Shown here: in pieces, positions 1 to 6,407 of the stretch
How the letters are laid out: every line of letters begins with the position of its first letter
Numbering within the stretch: position 1 is the stretch's first letter
Source of the DNA: JBBQDZ01 sp038320185
GTDB taxonomy: Bacteria; Actinomycetota; Thermoleophilia; Gaiellales; Gaiellaceae
Assembly (NCBI GenBank): GCA_038320185.1
Contig: JBBQDZ010000095.1
Location: 1 to 9,126, forward strand
Direction: 5' to 3'
Length of the DNA: 9,126 nucleotides
Made by a program: the position numbers and the translations under genes
The notes under the pieces: model-generated
The model's input: only the letters and a program-made list of their open reading frames with translations
The model's database searches: none
Told to the model about the DNA's origin: nothing

Positions 1-384
1 TTCACGCCGCTCGTCGCCCGCACCGTCCGCGCGGCGGTGCTGACGGAGCGCAGCCTCGAGTACGTGCAGGCGGCTCGGCTGCGCGGCGAGCGCGCCCCGT
101 ACGTGATGTTCGTCGAGATCCTGCCGAACGTCATGGGGCCAGTCGTCGTCGAGGCCACCGTGAGGCTCGGCTACGCCATCTTCGCGATCGCGGGCCTCAC
201 CTTCCTTGGCTTCGGCGTCCAGCCGCCCGCACCGGACTGGGCACTCCAGATCTACGACAACTACACGCTCCTGAGCGCCGGCACCTACTGGTGGACCGTG
301 CTCTTCCCCGCGCTCGCGATCGCCTCGCTCGTGATCGCCGTGAACCTGATCGCCGACGGCATCGCGCAGGTGCTCGAGCGATGA
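1..384 (+). CDS. ABC transporter permease, DppC/OppC type (3' part)
   Basis: This is the C-terminal 127 residues of an inner-membrane permease of the oligopeptide/dipeptide ABC importer family. The frame is open from base 1, so the true start lies upstream; the GTG at 37 is internal. The cytoplasmic EAA loop that contacts the ATPase is visible at about residues 20-43 (YVQAARLRGE, then EILPNVMGP). A membrane segment follows at about 45-68, then the family-typical 'GLTFLGFGVQPPAPDW' stretch at about 65-80, and a last membrane helix at about 98-120. The stop overlaps the start of the ATPase gene in an ATGA junction, as is usual for Dpp/Opp operons. The family imports peptides, nickel, opines, oligosaccharides and other solutes, so the substrate cannot be named. 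The partner permease and solute-binding protein are presumably upstream. Confidence 0.93.
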   Translation, partial: FTPLVARTVRAAVLTERSLEYVQAARLRGERAPYVMFVEILPNVMGPVVVEATVRLGYAIFAIAGLTFLGFGVQPPAPDWALQIYDNYTLLSAGTYWWTVLFPALAIASLVIAVNLIADGIAQVLER

Positions 385-2429
385 CCGGCGAGGCCTCTCC
401 TGCCCTCCAGCTCGACGAGCTCGACGTCGTCTACCGCGTCCGCGGCCGCGACCGGGAGGTTCTGCGCGGCGTCTCCCTGACCGTCCGCCGCGGCGAGGCT
501 TACGGGCTCGTCGGCGAGTCCGGCTGCGGGAAGTCGACGACAGCGCTCGCGGTCGTGCGCTACCTGCCGAGGAACGGGCATGTCCGCGGCGGCTCGATCT
601 ACGTCGCGGGCCGGGACGTGGTCTCCCTCTCCGGAGCCGAGCTGCGAAAGCTCCGGGCCGAAGAGCTGTCGATGGTCTACCAGAACCCGGGCGAGGCGCT
701 CAACCCCTCGATCCGGGTCGGCAACCAGGTGGCAGAGGTCTTCCGGGTGGGCGGGACCGCCCGCAGCGAGGCGCTCGAGCGGGCGGAAGAAGTCTTGCGA
801 ACCGTCCAGATCGCCGCTCCGGCCTCGGTCATGCGCCGCTACCCGCACCAGCTCTCGGGCGGCATGCAGCAGCGGGTCGTGATCGCGATGGCGCTCGCGA
901 AGAACCCGGCCCTGCTGATCCTCGACGAGCCGACGACGGGCCTGGACGCCACGGTCGAGGCCGAGGTGCTCGACCTGATCCAGGCGCTCCAGGCCGAGTT
1001 CCACACCTCCGTCCTCTTCATCAGCCACAACCTCGGCGTGATCGGAAAGATGTGCGAGCGCGTCGGCGTCCTCTACGCCGGCCGCCTCGTCGAGGAAGGC
1101 CCGGTGGAGAGAGTGCTCCACGCCCCGCGCCACCCCTACACCGTCGGTCTTCTGCGCTGCATCCCGCGCGGCGGCGTCCGCAAGGACCACGGCCGCCTGG
1201 ACACGATCCCGGGCTTCCTCCCCTCGATCGGCGAGGAGCTTCCGGGCTGCGTCTTCGCCGACCGGTGCGCTCTGGTGCAACCGATCTGCAACACGGACGA
1301 GCCGCCCCTCTATCCGGTCGGCGAGGCGCACACGAGCCGCTGCCACTTCCACGAGATCGCGCAGGAGCTCCCGCGCGCGACGCCCGCCGACCTGGAGCAG
1401 ACCCCCGCGATCGATCGCGTCGCGACTCCGCTTCTGCGCGTGGAGGAGCTCGCGAAGGTCTTCCACCAGAGCGGGCACGACATCCATGCGCTGAGCGGCG
1501 TCTCGGCCGCGATCTGGCCCGGGGAGACGCTCGGGCTCGTCGGCGAGTCTGGCAGCGGCAAGACGACCTTCGCCCGCGCGCTGCTCGGCCTCGTCGTGCC
1601 GAGCGGCGGGAGCGTCGAGCTCGACGGCCGCGCACTCGCGGCGCGGCTCGGGCAGCGCACGCGCGAGGACGTCCGCGTGCTCCAGATCGTCTTCCAGAAC
1701 CCGGATTCGGCGCTCAACCGCCGCCATGTCGTCCGGCGCATCCTGCGCCGCGCCCTGAAGAAGCTGGCGGGACTGACCGGCGCGACCGCCGAAGGGAGGA
1801 TGCACGAGCTCGCCGACTCGGTGCGGCTCGCCGAGCGCCACCTCGCCGTCCGCCCGAACCAGCTCTCCGGAGGGCTGAAGCAGCGGGTTGCGATCGCGCG
1901 AGCCTTCGCAGGCTCGCCGCGCCTCGTCGTCTGCGACGAGCCCACTTCCGCGCTCGACGTCTCCGTCCAGGCAGCGATCCTCAACCTCCTCGTCGAGCTC
2001 CAGGTCGACCAGAAGGTCGCCTACCTCTTCATCTCCCACGACCTCGGCGTCGTCCGCTACATCTCCGACCGGATCGCCGTCCTCTACCTCGGCCGGCTGA
2101 TGGAGCTCGGCCCGGCCGACGTCGTCTTCCGCGGCCCCCACCATCCCTACACCGAGGCGCTGCTCTCGGCGGTCCCGACGATCGACGGTGGCGGGCGCGA
2201 GCGGATCCGTCTGCAGGGCGAGATCCCGAGCCCCGCGGCCATGCCGAGCGGCTGCGTCTTCCACACGCGCTGCCACCGGAAGCTCGGCGAGATCTGCGAG
2301 CTGGAGGAGCCGCCGCTCATCGAGGCGACACCGGGGCAGTTCCTGCGCTGCCACATACCGATCGAGGAGCTGCGGCGCCTGCAGGCCCCGGAGGCGGCGG
2401 ACGAGACGGTCTCGGCCGCCGCCGTGTGA
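381..2429 (+). CDS. Fused dual ATPase of Opp/Dpp-family ABC importer (DppD-DppF-like)
   Basis: This 682-residue protein powers the importer whose permease lies just upstream. It holds two complete nucleotide-binding domains in tandem. The first has Walker A GESGCGKST (45-53), Q-loop Q101, signature LSGGMQQR (158-165), Walker B LLILDEP (178-184) and H-loop H216. The second has Walker A GESGSGKTT (388-396), Q439, signature LSGGLKQR (495-502), Walker B LVVCDEP (515-521) and H553. Each half ends in an oligopeptide-transporter C-terminal region with HPYT/HPY and four spaced cysteines (C290, C296, C303, C321 and C625, C631, C639, C657). In most systems these halves are two genes of about 330 residues each, so this is a DppD-DppF fusion, an arrangement known in several bacterial groups. 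The ATG at 381 overlaps the permease stop (ATGA), which fixes the start although the frame is open further upstream. Both sites keep all key residues and should hydrolyse ATP. Substrate unknown. Confidence 0.95.
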   Translation: MTGEASPALQLDELDVVYRVRGRDREVLRGVSLTVRRGEAYGLVGESGCGKSTTALAVVRYLPRNGHVRGGSIYVAGRDVVSLSGAELRKLRAEELSMVYQNPGEALNPSIRVGNQVAEVFRVGGTARSEALERAEEVLRTVQIAAPASVMRRYPHQLSGGMQQRVVIAMALAKNPALLILDEPTTGLDATVEAEVLDLIQALQAEFHTSVLFISHNLGVIGKMCERVGVLYAGRLVEEGPVERVLHAPRHPYTVGLLRCIPRGGVRKDHGRLDTIPGFLPSIGEELPGCVFADRCALVQPICNTDEPPLYPVGEAHTSRCHFHEIAQELPRATPADLEQTPAIDRVATPLLRVEELAKVFHQSGHDIHALSGVSAAIWPGETLGLVGESGSGKTTFARALLGLVVPSGGSVELDGRALAARLGQRTREDVRVLQIVFQNPDSALNRRHVVRRILRRALKKLAGLTGATAEGRMHELADSVRLAERHLAVRPNQLSGGLKQRVAIARAFAGSPRLVVCDEPTSALDVSVQAAILNLLVELQVDQKVAYLFISHDLGVVRYISDRIAVLYLGRLMELGPADVVFRGPHHPYTEALLSAVPTIDGGGRERIRLQGEIPSPAAMPSGCVFHTRCHRKLGEICELEEPPLIEATPGQFLRCHIPIEELRRLQAPEAADETVSAAAV

Positions 2430-2510
2430 GAACCCCGTGATCCGAGACCCGGCGGGTTGGAATCGCCCCCGCGGAGGGCCGGCGTCGAGTCAACCCCAAG
2501 AGGCTGCCCC
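2430..2510 (+). other. 81-bp gap between transporter and enzyme genes
   Basis: This is the only non-coding gap in the forward cluster. I see no convincing -35/-10 pair and no hairpin followed by a T-run. A weak stem is possible between GGGTTG (2454-2459) and CAACCC (2491-2496), enclosing a smaller GCCC/GGGC stem (2465-2468 with 2476-2479), just before the ribosome-binding region of the next gene. Given the base composition it may be chance. An internal promoter or an RNA-processing site here would let the enzyme genes be expressed separately from the transporter, but that is inference. Confidence 0.3.
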
Positions 2511-3650
2511 GTGAGCATCTCCATCAGGGCCGCCGTGCTCGAGCGCACGGGCGGGCCGTTGAACCTCTGCGAGCTCGACCTCGCCGAGCCGGGCCCGAAA
2601 GAGGTCCGCGTGCGCCTGCACGCGAGCGGGGTCTGCCACTCCGACCAGAACGCGATTGACGGCACCGCCGAGACTCGCTGCCCGGCCGTGCTCGGTCACG
2701 AGGGCGCCGGCGTCGTCGAGGCCGTCGGCCCGGAGGTGAGGCGAGTCGCGCCGGGCGACCACGTGGCACTCTCCTGGGCTCCCTCCTGCGGCACGTGCGA
2801 GGAATGCCTGCGCGAGCTGCCCCAGCTCTGCTCGACCGCTTGGCCGGCGATGGGCGCCGGTGGCCTGCTCGACGGCACCACCCGCCTCTCGCGCGGCGGC
2901 GAGCCCGTCTACCACTACTCCTTCATCTCCTCCTTCGCGCAGGCGTGCGTGCTGCCCGAGCGCTCCTGCGTACCGATTCCTCGCGACGTTCCCTTCGAGA
3001 TCGCGGGTCTCGTCGGCTGTGCCGTCACGACGGGGATCGGCGCAGTCTGGCGCACCGCGGGCGTCCGCCCGGGGGATCGCGTCGCCGTTTTCGGCTGCGG
3101 TGGCGTCGGCCTCTCGGCCTTGCTGGGCGCAGCCGCTGCGGGGGCGGGCGCGATCCTCGCCGTCGACGTCAACCCCCAGAAGCTCGTCGAGGCCGAGAGC
3201 TTCGGCGCGACGGGCGGCGTCCTCTGGGCGGGCTCGCCCGAGGAAACCGCGGCCGCAGTCGCCGAGGCCTCCGGCGGCGGTGTCGACTACGCGTTCGAGG
3301 CGACGGGGCGTACCGAGGCGATGCTCGCCGCGTTCCTCTCGACGCGCACGCGCGGTGCTGCCGTCCTGATTGGAATCCCCCGCGAGGACGCCGTTCTCTC
3401 GCTCCCGGCGATCACGATCCCTCGGCTCGAGCGGCGGGTGCTCGGCTCGATCTACGGCTCCTCGCGGCCCGAGCGCGACTTCGCGCTGACGCTCGACCTC
3501 TACCGGCGCGGCCGCCTGCCGCTCGAGCGGCTGATCTCGCACCGGTTGCCCCTGGACGAGATCGAGCGCGCCTTCGAGCTGCTGCGCTCGGGCACGGCGC
3601 TGCGCGTCGTCCTCGACCTCGCACTCACGAACGGAGGAGGTGGCGCGTGA
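2511..3650 (+). CDS. Zinc-dependent alcohol dehydrogenase, medium-chain family
   Basis: This 379-residue cytoplasmic enzyme should oxidise an alcohol, or an aldehyde adduct such as a thiol hemiacetal, with NAD. It has the classical zinc ADH layout. The catalytic-zinc ligands are C42 (GVCHSD), H63 (GHEGAG) and C170 (GLVGCAVTTG). The structural-zinc cysteines are C93, C96, C99 and C107. The Rossmann motif is GCGGVG (195-200), with D219 at the end of the next strand suggesting NAD rather than NADP. The insert containing LLDGTTRLS (119-127) and the overall length place it with class III/formaldehyde-type and NDMA-dependent bacterial ADHs rather than the short tetrameric yeast-like forms. I chose the GTG at 2511, which has AAGAGG 7 bases upstream. 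The frame continues up to a TTG at 2457, but that extra N-terminus does not look like the family. The stop overlaps the next start. The substrate is not predictable; a mycothiol- or glutathione-linked formaldehyde dehydrogenase is possible but unproven. Confidence 0.93.
   Translation: MSISIRAAVLERTGGPLNLCELDLAEPGPKEVRVRLHASGVCHSDQNAIDGTAETRCPAVLGHEGAGVVEAVGPEVRRVAPGDHVALSWAPSCGTCEECLRELPQLCSTAWPAMGAGGLLDGTTRLSRGGEPVYHYSFISSFAQACVLPERSCVPIPRDVPFEIAGLVGCAVTTGIGAVWRTAGVRPGDRVAVFGCGGVGLSALLGAAAAGAGAILAVDVNPQKLVEAESFGATGGVLWAGSPEETAAAVAEASGGGVDYAFEATGRTEAMLAAFLSTRTRGAAVLIGIPREDAVLSLPAITIPRLERRVLGSIYGSSRPERDFALTLDLYRRGRLPLERLISHRLPLDEIERAFELLRSGTALRVVLDLALTNGGGGA
3633..3640 (+). promoter_or_regulatory. 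Strong ribosome-binding site for the Fae-like gene
   Basis: GGAGGAGG ends 6 bases before the GTG at 3647. It lies inside the 3' end of the upstream alcohol dehydrogenase gene. It settles the GTG start and is much stronger than the sites before most other genes here. Confidence 0.8.
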
Positions 3651-4174
3651 ATCTCGACGAGCTCGACGGCCGGATCGGCGAGGGGTTCGCTGGCGAGGAC
3701 CCCGATTCGAGCCACGTCAACGTTGTCCTCGCCCGTCGCGGCAGCCCCACCGCGGCCGCAGCGCTCGGGATGCTGGCACACCCCTCTCCGGGGCACACGC
3801 CGGTGCTCGTCTGTGTCGGGGAGGAGAAAGCTCTGTACGAGCCCGTCTGGCCGCCGACGTTGATGATGAACAAGGCAACGGCATCCAAGGAGCGCCATCA
3901 GACGATCACCTGGGGCGCGGCCCAGCTCGGGATCGCCCAGGGTGTTCTCGACGCCGTGGCGGACGGCCTGATCGAGGCGAGCGGCGACCTGCTCGTCCTC
4001 GTCGCGGTCTGGGTCGACCCGGGCGCGGGCGACGAGACAGCCGTGCGGCTCGCGAATCGAGCCGCGGTGCGGAAGGCGCTCGAGGTCTGCGTCAAAGGGC
4101 GCGATCCCGAGGCTGCGGCCCGGCTCGTCGCGCGGCGGGGCGAGCTGCGGAGTCCGTTCTACGGCGGCGACTGA
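3647..4174 (+). CDS. Formaldehyde-activating enzyme (Fae) family protein
   Basis: This 175-residue protein aligns along its whole length with my recollection of Fae from methylotrophs, which condenses formaldehyde with tetrahydromethanopterin to methylene-H4MPT in the cytoplasm. Shared blocks in order are: GEGFAGEDPDSSH (11-23), where H23 lines up with the conserved catalytic histidine; the RRGSP element (30-34; PRGSP in Fae); PPTLMMNKAT (69-78; PNTLMFNKVT in Fae); GAAQLGIAQGVLDAVADGLI (90-109); DLLVLVAVWV (114-123); and a C-terminal SPF (169-171) matching HPF. The length is close to the usual 165-175 residues. The GTG start overlaps the previous stop (GTGA), and the stop overlaps the next ATG. 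No other H4MPT-pathway gene (mtd, mch, fhc) is in view, so true H4MPT-linked activity is doubtful. It may instead act on another pterin or folate, or on another aldehyde. Family assignment is firm; function is inferred. Confidence 0.9.
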   Translation: MNLDELDGRIGEGFAGEDPDSSHVNVVLARRGSPTAAAALGMLAHPSPGHTPVLVCVGEEKALYEPVWPPTLMMNKATASKERHQTITWGAAQLGIAQGVLDAVADGLIEASGDLLVLVAVWVDPGAGDETAVRLANRAAVRKALEVCVKGRDPEAAARLVARRGELRSPFYGGD

Positions 4175-5283
4175 TGCGCATCGTCTCAGTCGAGACACGC
4201 CGGTATGCGTTCCCGTTCGAGCCGCCGCTCCGCGTTGCCTGGGATCCCGAGCCTCGGACGAGCCAGGAGGCGACCGTCGTCGTCGTCTCGAGCGACGAGG
4301 GTCTCGAGGGCTACGCGAGCGGCGACGCCGTGCCCGACCGCGAGCTGCTCGAGCGCCTGCTCGTCGGTGTCGATCCGCTGCGCAGCGAGGTCGTCCGCGA
4401 GCTCTGCGAGACCGTCGACTTCCATCACGGCCGGCCCTGGACGGTAGAGGCGGCGATCTGGGATCTCGCCGGCCGCGCCCTCGGGACGCCTTGCCGGCTC
4501 CTGCTCGGCGGGCGATGCGAGCGCCTGCTGGCCTACGCATCCACCTGCGAGGTCGTGCCTGCAGAGGAGCGGGTCCGCCGCTGCCTCGCCCTTCGCGAGC
4601 GGGGTATCCGGGCGCTCAAGCTCCGCTTCCACCACGCAGACTGGCGGGAGGACGTCGCAGTCGTCGAGGCCGTGCGCGACGCCGTGGGGCCGGGGGTCGA
4701 GATCATGGTGGACGCGAACCAGGGCTGGCGCATGCCGGGCGATCGCGATCAGTGCTGGGGTCTCGCTACTGCCGTGCAATGCGCCCGCGCGCTCGAGCCG
4801 CTAGGGGTCTACTGGCTCGAGGAGCCGTTGCCGACCGCCGACTACGACGGCTATCGCGCCCTCCGCGCCCGCACCGATCTCCGGCTCGCGGCCGGCGAGA
4901 TGGTGCGAACGGCCGCCGAGGCGCGCGACCTCGTTCTCGCGGGGGTGGACGTGATCCAGACGGACGCCGTCCTCGCCGCCGGCGGAATCGCCGGCTGCCG
5001 TCGCGTCGCGGCACTGGCCGACCTCCACGGTAGGGCCTGGTCGCCGCACACCTGGTCGAACGGCTACGGGCTCGTCGCGAACCTGCACCTCGCGCTCGCC
5101 GTCTCCACTTGCCCCTATGTCGAGGTCCCCTACGATCCGCCGGGGCTGCCCCCCGAACGCCGCGACTGGCTACTGCCGGAGCTGGTCGAGATCGCGGCCG
5201 ACGGGACGATCGCGCCGCCGCCGGGCCCGGGGTTCGGCGTCACCCCTGACTTCGACGCGCTCGAACGCTGGCGCGTCGGATGA
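4174..5283 (+). CDS. Enolase-superfamily enzyme, mandelate racemase subgroup
   Basis: This 369-residue enzyme belongs to the Mg-dependent superfamily that abstracts the proton next to a carboxylate. The N-terminal capping domain spans about residues 1-125 and is followed by the barrel. Visible active-site residues are the KxR motif K149-L-R151 (ALKLRF) on the second barrel strand, metal ligands D180 (VDANQGW), E216 (WLEEP) and E242 (AGEM), and an Asp-His dyad D264 (QTDAVLAAGG) with H292 (SPHTW). The dyad, with 28-residue spacing, marks the mandelate racemase subgroup. Most characterised members dehydrate or epimerise sugar acids or related hydroxy acids. A stretch around 186-203 between D180 and E216 is about ten residues longer than in mandelate racemase, as I recall it. 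The ATG overlaps the Fae-like stop by one base, and its stop overlaps the next ATG. The Shine-Dalgarno match is weak, so translational coupling is likely. The substrate is unknown; an acid sugar dehydratase is the best guess. Confidence 0.92.
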   Translation: MRIVSVETRRYAFPFEPPLRVAWDPEPRTSQEATVVVVSSDEGLEGYASGDAVPDRELLERLLVGVDPLRSEVVRELCETVDFHHGRPWTVEAAIWDLAGRALGTPCRLLLGGRCERLLAYASTCEVVPAEERVRRCLALRERGIRALKLRFHHADWREDVAVVEAVRDAVGPGVEIMVDANQGWRMPGDRDQCWGLATAVQCARALEPLGVYWLEEPLPTADYDGYRALRARTDLRLAAGEMVRTAAEARDLVLAGVDVIQTDAVLAAGGIAGCRRVAALADLHGRAWSPHTWSNGYGLVANLHLALAVSTCPYVEVPYDPPGLPPERRDWLLPELVEIAADGTIAPPPGPGFGVTPDFDALERWRVG

Positions 5284-6407
5284 GGACCCGGGCCGCGGTC
5301 CTGCACGAGCCGCGGACGCCGGTTCAGGTGCAGGAGGTTGAGCTCGACGAACCGCGCGAGGAGGAGGTGCTGGTGCGCGTCGCCGCCGCGGGCGTCTGCC
5401 ACACGGATCTCCACCTCGCCGACGGCGCCCTGGGGGAGGGACGCTGGCCGATCGTGCTCGGCCACGAGGGCGCGGGCGTCGTCGAAGCCGTCGGCGCGCG
5501 CGTCACGCACGTGGCTTCGGGCGACCGCGTCGCCTTCTGTTTCGTGCCGGCCTGCAGCGAGTGCCGGGCCTGCCGCGCCGGGCGGCGGAACCTCTGCGAG
5601 CGGGCGAGTGCGAACGGCCTCGCCGGCACGCTGATGGACGGAACCTCCCGGCTGCGGCTGCCCGACGGCACGCCGCTCCAGCACGGTCTGATGACCGCCT
5701 GCTTCGCCGAGCGGGCTGTGCTCGCCGCCGCCAGCGCACTGCCGCTGCCGGCCGAGATTCCCCTGTGGCAGGCCGCGCTGATCGGGTGCGGGGTCGTCAC
5801 CGGCGCCGGCGCCGTGCTCAACGTCGCGCGCGTCGGCGTCGGCGACAGCGTCTGTGTCGTCGGCTGCGGCGGCGTCGGCCTCCAGGTGGTCGCCGCCGCG
5901 AAGCTGGCCGGCGCCGGCCAGATCGTCGCGGTCGACCGGGCGCTCGAGAAGCTCGAGCTCGCGCTCCGGCGCGGCGCCACTCACGCCGCCGGCGCCTCCG
6001 CTGCGGAGGTGCTCGCCGTCTGCGAGGGCGGGGTCGACCACGCTTTCGAGGTCGTTGGGCTACCCGAGACGATCCGCCTAGCGTGGGACGTGCTGCGACC
6101 GGGAGGAACCGCGGTCGTCGTCGGCCTCGTGCCGAAGGGAGTCGAGGTGTCGCTGCCCGCCATCGAGTTCCTCTCGGAGAAGGCGATCCGGGGCTGCTAC
6201 TACGGCTCGGGCGATCCTGCCGCGGAGCTGCCGCGACTCGCACGGCTCGCGGCCGGCGGGCAGCTCGACCTGGCAGGCGTCGTCTCGCACCTCGCCGACC
6301 TCGACGGCGTCAACGACGCCCTCGACCGGCTGCGCCGGGGCGAGGGAGCCCGTACCGTACTGGTCATCGATTCCGAACTCGCCGCGCCACCAGGAGGCTT
6401 TCCGTGA
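5280..6407 (+). CDS. Second zinc-dependent alcohol dehydrogenase
   Basis: This 375-residue medium-chain dehydrogenase is related to the one at 2511-3650 but well diverged, so they are old paralogues rather than a fresh duplication. Catalytic-zinc ligands are C40 (GVCHTD), H62 (GHEGAG) and C170 (LIGCGVVTG). Structural-zinc cysteines are C92, C95, C98 and C106. The Rossmann motif is GCGGVG (195-200) with D219, again pointing to NAD. LMDGTSRL (118-125) is typical of the class III/NDMA-dependent ADH group. The ATG overlaps the previous stop in an ATGA junction, and the gene's own stop lies inside the start of the aldehyde dehydrogenase gene (GTGA). This pairing suggests that the alcohol is oxidised here and the aldehyde is passed on to the next enzyme. 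Two ADHs in one operon imply either two alcohol steps or different substrates. Substrates are not identifiable from sequence. Confidence 0.94.
   Translation: MRTRAAVLHEPRTPVQVQEVELDEPREEEVLVRVAAAGVCHTDLHLADGALGEGRWPIVLGHEGAGVVEAVGARVTHVASGDRVAFCFVPACSECRACRAGRRNLCERASANGLAGTLMDGTSRLRLPDGTPLQHGLMTACFAERAVLAAASALPLPAEIPLWQAALIGCGVVTGAGAVLNVARVGVGDSVCVVGCGGVGLQVVAAAKLAGAGQIVAVDRALEKLELALRRGATHAAGASAAEVLAVCEGGVDHAFEVVGLPETIRLAWDVLRPGGTAVVVGLVPKGVEVSLPAIEFLSEKAIRGCYYGSGDPAAELPRLARLAAGGQLDLAGVVSHLADLDGVNDALDRLRRGEGARTVLVIDSELAAPPGGFP
6392..6397 (+). promoter_or_regulatory. Strong ribosome-binding site for the aldehyde dehydrogenase gene
   Basis: AGGAGG ends 6 bases before the GTG at 6404, inside the end of the upstream alcohol dehydrogenase gene. 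It supports the GTG as the start and suggests efficient independent initiation in addition to coupling. Confidence 0.8.

Noticed and set aside
37..39. GTG as the start of a short 115-residue permease
   Set aside because: The frame is open to the window edge and the residues before it (FTPLVARTVRAA) match the permease family, so the gene simply continues upstream.
285..2354. 689-codon open frame on the minus strand opposite the ABC ATPase gene
   Set aside because: Its translation is low-complexity, rich in Arg, Ala, Asp, Glu and Val, with no recognisable domain. The plus strand carries a complete dual ATPase over the same bases. Long antisense frames are expected at this GC content.
1052..2440. 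462-codon plus-strand frame overlapping the ATPase gene
   Set aside because: It is Arg/Pro/Ala-rich with no motifs, and is an out-of-frame shadow of the second nucleotide-binding domain.
2457..2495. Possible promoter with TTGGAA as -35
   Set aside because: No -10-like sequence is found at a suitable distance in this GC-rich stretch.
2457..2510. TTG-started N-terminal extension of the first ADH
   Set aside because: The added 18 residues are unlike any ADH N-terminus, whereas the GTG at 2511 has a Shine-Dalgarno-like AAGAGG and gives the usual family start.
2490..4540. Long minus-strand frames opposite the first ADH, Fae-like and racemase-like genes
   Set aside because: They are composition-driven, have no motifs, and conflict with well-supported plus-strand genes.
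5130..6041. 303-codon minus-strand frame opposite the second ADH
   Set aside because: There is no domain signature, and the plus-strand protein has all zinc and NAD motifs across this region.
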